A stretch of 5,851 nucleotides of DNA from Bacteroidota bacterium (GTDB lineage: Bacteria; Bacteroidota; Bacteroidia; 2-12-FULL-35-15): contig JAIOQD010000727.1 of the NCBI GenBank assembly GCA_021413595.1, positions 1-5,851 on the forward strand, read 5' to 3'. A program made the translations under genes and the position numbers. Under the pieces are notes generated by a model. That model did no database searches. It saw nothing but the letters and a program-made list of their open reading frames with translations, and was not told where the DNA came from. This document shows, piece after piece, positions 1 through 5,826 of this stretch (within the stretch, counting starts at the first letter, position 1; every line of letters begins with the position of its first letter).

Positions 1-494
1 ATAGTTGGATACCAGCCAATGTGTTGCAGGTATGGTCGCGTGGGCTTGAATATAAGGTAAACGTGAATTATGCTGTAAGGAAATTTAAAGTACAGTTATC
101 AGGCATGTATAATTATGTTTTATCAACTAATGAAAGATCAACAACAATAAACGATGCTGCATTGGGGCAACAATTGATCTATGTACCTATACAAAATGCA
201 CAATGTAATCTTTCCGTCTTCTATAAGACCACCTCTGTCAGCTATACTCAAGTTTATACAGGGTATCGATATACAACATCTGATAATACGTCCTTTTTAA
301 AACCCTATTCTGTTGGGAATTTAAATATTGCACAAACATTTGGATGGAATGCATTAAAAATAAAAATGTATGCGCAATTAAATAATATATGGCAGGAAAC
401 ATATCAGGTTGTTGCGTATAGAGCAATGCCTTTATTTAATTGCCAGTTTGGAGTAACAGTTTATTTTAATCAACAAAAAAAAGATAGTCAGTAG
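1..494 (+). CDS. TonB-dependent outer-membrane receptor, BtuB-like, C-terminal fragment (5' end outside window)
   Basis: This is the last part of an outer-membrane beta-barrel that would import a large nutrient with energy from TonB. The reading frame is open to the left edge (first full codon at base 3), so the GTG at 21 is an internal valine and not a start. The visible protein begins SWIPANVLQVWSRGLEYKV; a W-x-P...VWSRG(L/V)E stretch is typical of the late barrel strands of BtuB-type receptors. The rest alternates polar and aromatic residues in barrel-strand fashion (VQLSGMYNYVL, VSYTQVYTGYRYTT, IKMYAQLNNIW). It ends with GVTVYFN, a plausible closing strand with an aromatic near the C-terminus, plus a short polar tail. 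The lipoprotein gene follows after 37 bases on the same strand, and a DUF71 enzyme lies further downstream. That context suggests cobalamin or another corrinoid as substrate, but this is inferred. The plug domain and TonB box are not in the window. Confidence 0.85.
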   Translation, partial: SWIPANVLQVWSRGLEYKVNVNYAVRKFKVQLSGMYNYVLSTNERSTTINDAALGQQLIYVPIQNAQCNLSVFYKTTSVSYTQVYTGYRYTTSDNTSFLKPYSVGNLNIAQTFGWNALKIKMYAQLNNIWQETYQVVAYRAMPLFNCQFGVTVYFNQQKKDSQ

Positions 495-531
495 GAATCA
501 AGAAACATCAAAAACTAAAAAAACTAAGAAA

Positions 532-1614
532 ATGAAAACAAAAACATTATTTAATCTAAGCGCATTGGTCTTAGTGATCACATTTACAAGCTGTAAAAAA
601 GATGACCCGAAAACTCCTGAACCAACACCTGCCGGAGTGACGTATGATAACGGTGTATTCATCAGTAATGAAGGCCCTTATGGAAGTGGAACGGGGACTA
701 TAAGTTTTTATAGCAGAAGTACTTCAGGTGTAACCAATGACATTTTTGAGACAAAAAACAGTTATCCATTAGGTAATGTGGTTCAATCGATGGAAATTTT
801 TAATGGGAAAGGATATATTATAGTGAACAATGCCGGTAAGGTAGAAATAGTAGATGGTAGCACATTTGCAAGTAATGGTGCGATAAGCGGATTAATAAAT
901 CCCCGTTATTTTTTAGGTATAGATAACAGCAAAGGATATATTTCAGAATGGGGAACTGGTGGTGTTAACGGTGCAATAAAAGTAATAGATTTAAATACTA
1001 AAGCGGTTACAGCAACTATTAATACTGGCAAAGGTGCCGAAGGAATGGTAAAGGTTGGTAACAATGTGTACGTAACGTGCAGTGGTGGATATGACAATGA
1101 TAGTGTTGTTACCGTTATTGATGCAACCACCAATGCTGTTGTAACCAGTATAAATGTTGGGGCAAATCCTAAAAATATAAAAGTGGATGCAAGTGGAAAA
1201 ATATGGGTATTGTGCAGCGGGCAATATGCGCCTTATCCGGCTACAAACCTTTTGAAAACAGGTGAATTGGTACGTATTGATGCAACAACAAATACTGTTG
1301 ATCTAACATTACCGTTTGCATCAGCATACTCACAACCTTTAAACCTGGTTATTAATAATGCAAAAACTACTTTGTATTATTCGTATGATGGTAAAGTATA
1401 TTCACACCTTTCCACCGCTACAGTATTAAATGCAACGGCTACTATCAATAGAAATTTTTATGGTTTAGGTATTGATCCCAGTAATGATTATTTCTATGCT
1501 TCTGATGCAGGTAATTTTTCAAGCAATGGGAAAGTGATACGTTATAATACAACAGGAGTGGCTGTTGATAGCTTTACAGTTGGTGTAATTCCGGGAAATT
1601 TCTGTTTCAAATAA
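532..1614 (+). CDS. Surface beta-propeller lipoprotein (YncE/DUF5074-like), candidate BtuG-type corrinoid-binding protein
   Basis: This is a 360-residue lipoprotein. Residues 1-20 form a type II signal peptide with the lipid-bearing Cys at 21 (FTSC). The following KKDDPKTPEPTP is a charged, proline-rich linker resembling the Bacteroidota signal for export of lipoproteins to the cell surface. From about residue 36 the chain is beta-propeller-like, with repeated blade motifs: IKVIDLNTKAVTATINTG (149-166), VVTVIDATTNAVVTSINVG (192-210) and LVRIDATTNTVDLTL (246-260). It closes with FTVGVIPGNFCFK, a C-terminus typical of this family. Such propellers next to BtuB-type receptors include Bacteroides BtuG, a surface protein that binds B12 very tightly and hands it to the transporter. 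Length and gene order fit that role, but no ligand residues can be assigned by eye. It starts 37 bases after the receptor, so the two are probably co-transcribed. A generic cell-surface YncE-like protein is the alternative. Confidence 0.85.
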   Translation: MKTKTLFNLSALVLVITFTSCKKDDPKTPEPTPAGVTYDNGVFISNEGPYGSGTGTISFYSRSTSGVTNDIFETKNSYPLGNVVQSMEIFNGKGYIIVNNAGKVEIVDGSTFASNGAISGLINPRYFLGIDNSKGYISEWGTGGVNGAIKVIDLNTKAVTATINTGKGAEGMVKVGNNVYVTCSGGYDNDSVVTVIDATTNAVVTSINVGANPKNIKVDASGKIWVLCSGQYAPYPATNLLKTGELVRIDATTNTVDLTLPFASAYSQPLNLVINNAKTTLYYSYDGKVYSHLSTATVLNATATINRNFYGLGIDPSNDYFYASDAGNFSSNGKVIRYNTTGVAVDSFTVGVIPGNFCFK

Positions 1615-1639
1615 TTATTATAATGCGTTTCTTATTTGT

Positions 1640-1777
1640 ATTTTTTTAACCACATAGATACATAGTTTTTTTTTTAATTTTATGTAATGGAAGCTTCGCT
1701 TCATACGTAGACTATGTTAAAAATTAATTTTCTTTTTTTTTTACAAATTTACTATGTAACTATGTGGTTAAATAAAT
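1640..1777. repeat. 138-bp inverted-repeat element (MITE- or REP-like)
   Basis: The ends at 1640-1666 and 1751-1777 are inverted copies matching at 25 of 27 positions (core TTAACCACATAGATACATAG on the left, its near complement on the right). Between them lie T-rich runs, a small perfect hairpin GAAGC-TTC-GCTTC (1690-1702) and an internal copy of the motif ACTATGT (1711-1717, repeated at 1751-1757). There is no coding capacity. The long terminal inverted repeats plus a T-rich interior look like a non-autonomous mobile or dispersed intergenic repeat; I recall similar ACCACATAG-type repeats in Bacteroidota intergenic regions, but copy number cannot be checked here. It fills nearly all of the gap between the lipoprotein and DUF71 genes and ends 13 bases before the ATG at 1791. 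It may therefore act as a terminator for the upstream genes or carry signals for the downstream one. Confidence 0.8.
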
Positions 1778-1790
1778 TGTTGTGCTAGAA

Positions 1791-2501
1791 ATGAAACCAA
1801 AAGTTATCTTTTGCTGGAGTGGAGGGAAAGACTCTGCAATGGCTTTATATAAGGTATTACAAGAAAATAAATACGAAGTTGTGGCTTTGCTCACAACATT
1901 GAACGCTCAATTTAAAAGAGTTTCGATGCATGGGGTTCGTGAAGAGTTGTTGGATAAACAAGCCGCTTCGATAGGATTACCTTTGATAAAAATGTTTGTA
2001 AGCGAAGGCACCAATGCCGAATATGAACAAAATATGGAAACCTTACTTTTGAAATATAAATCAGAAGGTGTTAGTAAAGTAATTTTCGGTGATATTTTCC
2101 TGGATGATCTTAGGGCATATCGCGAAAGTAATTTATCAAAAATTGGATTGACTGCTGAATTTCCTTTGTGGAAAAGAGATACGGAAGGATTGATACATGA
2201 ATTTTTTTTAGAAGATTTTAGAACTATTACCTGTTGTGTAAATGACGCTTACATGGGCAAACATAGGGTGGGAGAGGAGATCACTAAAGAATTTATAGAA
2301 ACACTTCAAAATAATATAGATCCTTGCGGTGAAAATGGCGAATACCATAGCTTTTGCTTTGATGGTCCCATTTTTAAAAACCCAATTAAATTTAAAATTG
2401 GAGAAAAAATATACAAACCCTTAGAAATTAATACTTCGGTTTCTCTTCTAGATAATAAGTCCACGAAGGGATTTTGGTTTTGTGATTTGTTGCCGGATTA
2501 A
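1791..2501 (+). CDS. DUF71/COG2102 ATP-binding protein (diphthine-ammonia ligase family), B12-salvage subgroup
   Basis: This is an N-type ATP pyrophosphatase-fold enzyme of 236 residues when started at the ATG at 1791. A GTG at 1782 would add three residues, but MKPKVIFCWSGGKDS is the usual family start. The PP-loop SGGKDS (residues 10-15 from the ATG) binds ATP. Further blocks are VSMHGVREELLDKQAASIGLPL (45-66), GDIFLDDLRAYRE (100-112), FPLW (124-127) and DPCGENGEYHSFCFDGPIF (177-195). Eukaryotic and archaeal relatives (Dph6) amidate diphthine on elongation factor 2. Bacteria lack diphthamide, and comparative genomics has assigned the bacterial subgroup a likely role in B12 salvage, probably an ATP-dependent amidation or hydrolysis of a corrinoid side chain. 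The neighbouring BtuB-like and BtuG-like genes agree with that. The exact reaction is unknown. No clear Shine-Dalgarno precedes the start. The protein should be cytoplasmic, as no signal peptide is present. Confidence 0.88.
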   Translation: MKPKVIFCWSGGKDSAMALYKVLQENKYEVVALLTTLNAQFKRVSMHGVREELLDKQAASIGLPLIKMFVSEGTNAEYEQNMETLLLKYKSEGVSKVIFGDIFLDDLRAYRESNLSKIGLTAEFPLWKRDTEGLIHEFFLEDFRTITCCVNDAYMGKHRVGEEITKEFIETLQNNIDPCGENGEYHSFCFDGPIFKNPIKFKIGEKIYKPLEINTSVSLLDNKSTKGFWFCDLLPD

Positions 2502-2524
2502 AAAATGATTTTAACCTTGTTATT

Positions 2525-2562
2525 TAAAGACCAGATAGATTTTAAAACCTATCTGGTCTTTA
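2525..2562. terminator. Bidirectional rho-independent terminator between convergent genes
   Basis: A stem of 14 perfectly paired bases (2525-2538 with 2549-2562; core AAAGACCAGATAG and CTATCTGGTCTTT) encloses a 10-base AT loop. T-rich sequence follows on the plus strand (2563-2568, six T) and a weaker T-rich run follows on the minus strand. It lies 24 bases after the DUF71 stop and 5 bases beyond the stop codon of the convergent oxidoreductase gene, so it can end transcripts from both directions. Confidence 0.9.
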
Positions 2563-2566
2563 TTTT

Positions 2567-3730
2567 TTAATTTGCAACCGTCTTCTTTGTTTGCTCAATA
2601 ACCACTTCTTCCTTACGATAATGAACTCCACGCTCTTTTAAATAATTAATAAAGTGGTTAAAACATACCGCTTGTTTACTAACTAACTCTGGAGGAAAAA
2701 CACCTTTTTCTGTGAAAAGATTTTCTAATACAAGGTTAACACCTGCCGTAGCTGTATAACCTGTTGTGCGCGCCATAGAAGAAGTTTGAGTTTCTTTATT
2801 GTATTCATCGTGCAAATGATAGCTTACTTTTTTAGTAACACCATTTTCATCACCAATTAAAGTAACCCTCATAACAGTGATTTCTTCTTCTGTTTCACCT
2901 AATTTCCAATCATTGAATAAAACTTTAGAGGTAAAGTCCAAAGGAATAATATCAACACCATTTACCTGTATTGGCTCTTTACTAAGAAAACCTGAATCGC
3001 GCAAAGCAAGCACTTTTTCAATATGCCCTGGATAACGCATTGTTTTTTCTTTCATATTTTGGATATGCGGCATTGTGAAAATGATCGAACGCAATCCATC
3101 TGAATTAAACGTTTCAAGTGTTCCAACACCATCCATTTCTATGTGTTCAATATCAGACATGGCTGGCTTAGTAATAATCTTACCATTTTCTACATAACGT
3201 GCAGGGCGCGTATATTCTTCGATAACATCAATAGGTGAAAAAGGAGCTTTATAATTGAAAGGCCATTTTTTTACCTTAGGCAATCCACCAACCAAACATT
3301 CAAAATCGGTAAGTTTCATTTTTTCATTATAATATCCTAAAATGATATTATCCATTCCTGGAGCTACACCACAATCCACAATAGCGGTAACTCCTTTTTG
3401 TTTTGCCAATGCGTCCAAATCAAGAGAGTTTTCCGGGAAGAATGATATATCCACTACATTTTTACCAGTTTCAATAATCGTTTTTAGGGTTTCGAATCCC
3501 ATAAAACCAGGTACCGCGCAAACTACAATATCAAATGGAGTTATTGCTGAAATTAATAGTGCTTTGTCTTTTGCGTTCAGTTGAAGGGTACTTATACTTT
3601 GATTTTTTTGTTTTAATTTTTCCAATGCTTTGTCGCTAAGATCAGCAACTGTTACACTGTGCTTTTTTGCTAAGTCAATAGCCATAGCACTACCTACCAT
3701 TCCGGCACCTAATACAATAATTTTTTTCAT
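2567..3730 (-). CDS. Saccharopine dehydrogenase-family NAD(P)-dependent oxidoreductase (lysine 6-dehydrogenase-like)
   Basis: This is a 387-residue cytoplasmic enzyme. The N-terminal Rossmann fold opens with KKIIVLGAGMVGSAMA (dinucleotide motif G8-x-G10-x-x-G13). The acidic D30 at the end of the second strand (TVADLS) favours NAD over NADP, by inference. VVCAVPGFMGFETLKTIIETGK and VVDISFFPE continue the coenzyme domain. DCGVAPGMDNIILGYY (119-134) and MRYPGH (231-236) are signatures of the saccharopine reductase/lysine dehydrogenase C-terminal domain, and SSMARTTGYTATAGVNLVLE (317-336) with GVFPPELV completes it. Family members act on saccharopine (lysine metabolism), lysine (to the 6-semialdehyde) or carboxynorspermidine; at 387 residues it is nearer the bacterial lysine 6-dehydrogenase length than fungal saccharopine reductase. 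The substrate cannot be fixed from sequence, and no neighbour belongs to a lysine pathway. The ATG at 3730 is preceded by an AT-rich leader without Shine-Dalgarno. The 307-base gap upstream suggests its own promoter. Confidence 0.9.
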   Translation of the reverse strand: MKKIIVLGAGMVGSAMAIDLAKKHSVTVADLSDKALEKLKQKNQSISTLQLNAKDKALLISAITPFDIVVCAVPGFMGFETLKTIIETGKNVVDISFFPENSLDLDALAKQKGVTAIVDCGVAPGMDNIILGYYNEKMKLTDFECLVGGLPKVKKWPFNYKAPFSPIDVIEEYTRPARYVENGKIITKPAMSDIEHIEMDGVGTLETFNSDGLRSIIFTMPHIQNMKEKTMRYPGHIEKVLALRDSGFLSKEPIQVNGVDIIPLDFTSKVLFNDWKLGETEEEITVMRVTLIGDENGVTKKVSYHLHDEYNKETQTSSMARTTGYTATAGVNLVLENLFTEKGVFPPELVSKQAVCFNHFINYLKERGVHYRKEEVVIEQTKKTVAN

Positions 3731-4037
3731 GAAAATTTATTTAAGAATGTGAAATTATTTTTTGTTTAATGTTGGTGAAACGTAGATAAGGCAGATTATT
3801 AAGATAAAAAAAGATTCTTTACTGCAAAAATCATACGTTCTAATTAGGAGTATTCAATGAAAAATCACAAACCGGGTAGGGCTACCCAGGGAAGAAATTT
3901 GAACGTTATTTTTGCGAAATTTTTTCTCATAATAAGTATCAAATATACACAAAATTAGAACAAATGAACCTCTAAAGATCACTTTTTTGCGTCTTTACGG
4001 TGAATTTTTTTATTTGTTTTTGAATTTTGAAAGCCAC
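3731..4037. other. 307-base intergenic region with a palindrome and a dispersed-repeat-like fragment
   Basis: This gap separates two minus-strand genes and holds no convincing protein gene. Three things stand out. A GC-rich palindrome lies at 3874-3887. An ORF of 33 codons runs on the plus strand at 3857-3958 with AGGAG six bases before its ATG; it may be chance. A stretch at 3981-4004 (TTTTTTGCGTCTTTACGGTGAA) resembles the common ACCGCAAAGACGCAAA dispersed repeats. On the minus strand, TATATTTG (complement of 3940-3947) and TAATTTTG (complement of 3950-3957) match the Bacteroidota -7 consensus TAnnTTTG, but I see no TTG at the proper spacing upstream, so the promoter of the oxidoreductase gene is only suggested. 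Confidence 0.5.
3874..3887. promoter_or_regulatory. GC-rich palindrome GGGTAG-GG-CTACCC, possible operator or hairpin
   Basis: Two six-base arms, GGGTAG and CTACCC, are complementary around a GG centre, in otherwise strongly AT-rich intergenic DNA 144 bases upstream of the minus-strand oxidoreductase start. The shape fits a binding site for a dimeric regulator or a short hairpin. No regulator gene is nearby and no function can be assigned. Confidence 0.35.
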
Positions 4038-4265
4038 TTATTGTAAACCATTAGTAACTATTTCCTGCACACGACCCACCTGGCGGGTATCCAATGTTAC
4101 TTTTATTCCTCTGGAGTGAAAAGGGGCGCTTGTGAGTATCCATTGTACTTTCCCGCGGGTACGTTTTCCGGTACGTTGGTCTTTTTTCAATACCACTTCT
4201 ACTTCCATACCAAGTTTAATATTGGTACGAAACATATTAGGGGTGTGCGGTGCAGATAAATTCAT
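4038..4265 (-). CDS. ywbE: YwbE family protein (DUF2196)
   Basis: This is a 75-residue basic protein matching the YwbE family, small conserved proteins of unknown function found in Bacillus and many other bacteria. The family core is clear: IKLGMEVEVVLKKDQRTGKRTRGKV (16-40) followed by ILTSAPFHSRGIKVTLDTRQVGRVQEIV (43-70), close to the usual pattern of KKDQRTGK-x-TRG-x-V, an H-x-x-GIKV-x-L block and a GRV-x-EI ending. The repeated short strands and conserved glycines suggest a small beta-barrel, perhaps nucleic-acid binding, but that is inference. The N-terminus through residue 12 is outside the core; an internal ATG at 4235 (MFRTNIKLG) is a second possible start. The gene begins 12 bases after the stop of the persulfide dioxygenase gene and is almost surely in its operon. 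No signal peptide or membrane segment is present. Confidence 0.9.
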   Translation of the reverse strand: MNLSAPHTPNMFRTNIKLGMEVEVVLKKDQRTGKRTRGKVQWILTSAPFHSRGIKVTLDTRQVGRVQEIVTNGLQ

Positions 4266-4277
4266 TAAAATTTTTGC

Positions 4278-5699
4278 TTAATTACTAAGTGTAGATGGGC
4301 AAACGAAGGCACTTGTTTTAATTTCAGGTGCAGCAGCAATGATTGTTTTAAAACCATTTTCCACATTGATCAAATTTTCATAACCTCTGGATTTTAAAAT
4401 TGAAGTATAGATCATCGAACGATAACCTCCTGCACAATGCACATAATAGGTTTTGTTTTTATCAATTAAAGGCATGCCCTCATTTATAGTATCCAAAGGT
4501 AAATTTGTCACATCCATAATATGTTCAGCTTCATATTCACCTTTTTTGCGGACGTCCAAAATGTTGATATTTTTATCAGCGCGGTAGGTATCAACAAATG
4601 TTTGAACAGAAATAGAATTTATTTGATCCACTTCTTTACCTGCATTTTTCCATGCATTAATGCCCCCCTTCAAATAACCAATTGTATTATCATACCCAAC
4701 ACGAGCCAAACGGATAACGGATTCTTCTTCTCTGCCCTCGTCTGTTATCAATAAAATTTGTTGGTTGATATCAGGTATCAATGTGCCCACCCAGGGAGCA
4801 AATCCTCCGTCTATTCCAATGTTTATAGAGTTTGTTATAAAGCTCTTTGAAAATTCAATTTGTCCACGTACATCAAGTTTTAATGCTCCGGTTTCATTAG
4901 CGATAGCTTCGAATTCTTCCGGATCCAAGCCTTTTGTTCCTTTTTTTATTACTTCATTTATATTTGTATATCCTTCTTTATTCATTTTAACATTTAATGG
5001 AAAGTAGCTCGGAGGAGGCAGTAAACCGCTGGTAACTTCAGTTATAAATTCAGCTTTTGTCATATCCGCTCGTAACGCATAATTTATTTTTTTCTGATTT
5101 CCCAATGTATCGAATGTTTCTTTGCTCATGTTCTTTCCACAGGATGAGCCAGCTCCATGTGCCGGGTAAACAATAACTGAACCGGGTAATGGCATAATTT
5201 TATTACGAAGCGAATCATAAAGTGTTCCTGCTAAATCTTCGATGGTTAAGCTCGATTTTACCGCTAAATCAGGTCTTCCAACATCGCCAATAAAAAGTGT
5301 ATCTCCACTGAAAATAGCATATTCTTTTCCATTTTCATCTAATAAGAGGTAACTTGTTGATTCCATGGTATGCCCGGGAGTATGCAATACTTTAATGGTA
5401 ATTTTTCCTACTTTTAATTCTTCCCCGTCTTTTGCTATATGGGCTTTAAATGAGGTTGTGGCATTAGGCCCAAAAACAATTGTTGCTCCTGTAGCATTCG
5501 CCAGATCAACATGGCCGCTTACAAAATCAGCATGAAAATGAGTTTCCAAAACATATTTAATTTTTACATTCTCTTTTTCTGCTTTTTGAATGTAAGGCTT
5601 GGTTTCTCTTAAAGGGTCAATCACCACTGCTTCACCTTCCGATTGGATGAAATAGGCTCCCTGAGCTAAACATCCTGTATATATTTGTTCTACCTTCAT
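4278..5699 (-). CDS. CstB-like persulfide dioxygenase: metallo-beta-lactamase domain fused to two rhodanese domains
   Basis: This is a 473-residue cytoplasmic enzyme predicted to oxidise persulfides to sulfite and move sulfane sulfur. Residues 1-230 form an ETHE1-type metallo-beta-lactamase domain: THFHADFVSGH (53-63), HTPGH (106-110) and SGDTLF (131-136). By comparison with ETHE1 the mononuclear iron ligands are H54, H110 and D133. The F at 59 replaces the His of the classical HxHxDH zinc motif, as expected for an iron enzyme. YPAHG (179-183) carries another conserved His. Residues about 245-355 form a first rhodanese domain (LDVRGQIEFSKSF, then GYLKGGINAW) whose active-site loop reads LITDEGREEES, with no Cys, so it is probably inactive. 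Residues about 362-455 form a second rhodanese (LDVRKKGEYEAEHI) with an intact HCAGGYRS loop, catalytic C422. This order, dioxygenase, pseudo-rhodanese, rhodanese, is that of staphylococcal CstB. A further Cys (467) sits near the C-terminus. No Shine-Dalgarno is seen; ywbE follows after 12 bases. Confidence 0.93.
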   Translation of the reverse strand: MKVEQIYTGCLAQGAYFIQSEGEAVVIDPLRETKPYIQKAEKENVKIKYVLETHFHADFVSGHVDLANATGATIVFGPNATTSFKAHIAKDGEELKVGKITIKVLHTPGHTMESTSYLLLDENGKEYAIFSGDTLFIGDVGRPDLAVKSSLTIEDLAGTLYDSLRNKIMPLPGSVIVYPAHGAGSSCGKNMSKETFDTLGNQKKINYALRADMTKAEFITEVTSGLLPPPSYFPLNVKMNKEGYTNINEVIKKGTKGLDPEEFEAIANETGALKLDVRGQIEFSKSFITNSINIGIDGGFAPWVGTLIPDINQQILLITDEGREEESVIRLARVGYDNTIGYLKGGINAWKNAGKEVDQINSISVQTFVDTYRADKNINILDVRKKGEYEAEHIMDVTNLPLDTINEGMPLIDKNKTYYVHCAGGYRSMIYTSILKSRGYENLINVENGFKTIIAAAPEIKTSAFVCPSTLSN

Positions 5700-5714
5700 A
5701 TTGATTAATTACAA

Positions 5715-5826
5715 CAATTTAACAATTTTGCAGTAGGCAAAATAAAAAATAATTTTGCAATTGTGCAGTAGGCAATGGATGATTCGTTTAAATTGAATAA
5801 TAGCCTACTGTTAAATTGTTAAATTG
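5715..5826. repeat. AT-rich inverted repeat with an internal direct copy, upstream of the persulfide dioxygenase gene
   Basis: Bases 5715-5738 and 5803-5826 are inverted copies matching at 22 of 24 positions (outer CAATTTAACAATTT, inner CAGTAGGC and its complement). A third, direct copy of CAATTTTGCAGTAGGCAA (5723-5740) sits at 5758-5775 with one mismatch, 35 bases along. A partial further copy (TTGCAAAATTG, 5840-5850) runs into the window edge. The CAATTTAACAATTT core resembles intergenic repeats that I recall from Bacteroidota genomes. It begins 15 bases upstream of the gene start at 5699, so it covers the whole visible promoter region. No TAnnTTTG promoter is recognisable there. Confidence 0.75.

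Noticed and set aside
21..494. A complete 157-residue protein starting at GTG 21
   Set aside because: The frame is open to the window edge and the residues before the GTG (SWIPAN) continue the receptor motif, so the GTG is internal.
906..1224. Two minus-strand ORFs of 75-77 codons inside the lipoprotein gene
   Set aside because: They are antisense to a clear protein with repeated propeller blades and resemble no family; they are shadows.
1615..1790. Cobalamin riboswitch before the DUF71 gene
   Set aside because: The gap is almost filled by the inverted-repeat element and I see no B12-box-like sequence; any riboswitch would more likely lie upstream of the receptor, outside the window.
3342..3584. 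Plus-strand ORF of 80 codons opposite the saccharopine dehydrogenase-family gene
   Set aside because: It is antisense to the conserved coenzyme domain and has no recognisable motif or ribosome site.
4521..5007. Two plus-strand ORFs of 77 and 80 codons opposite the rhodanese region
   Set aside because: They are antisense to conserved rhodanese domains, with no independent support.
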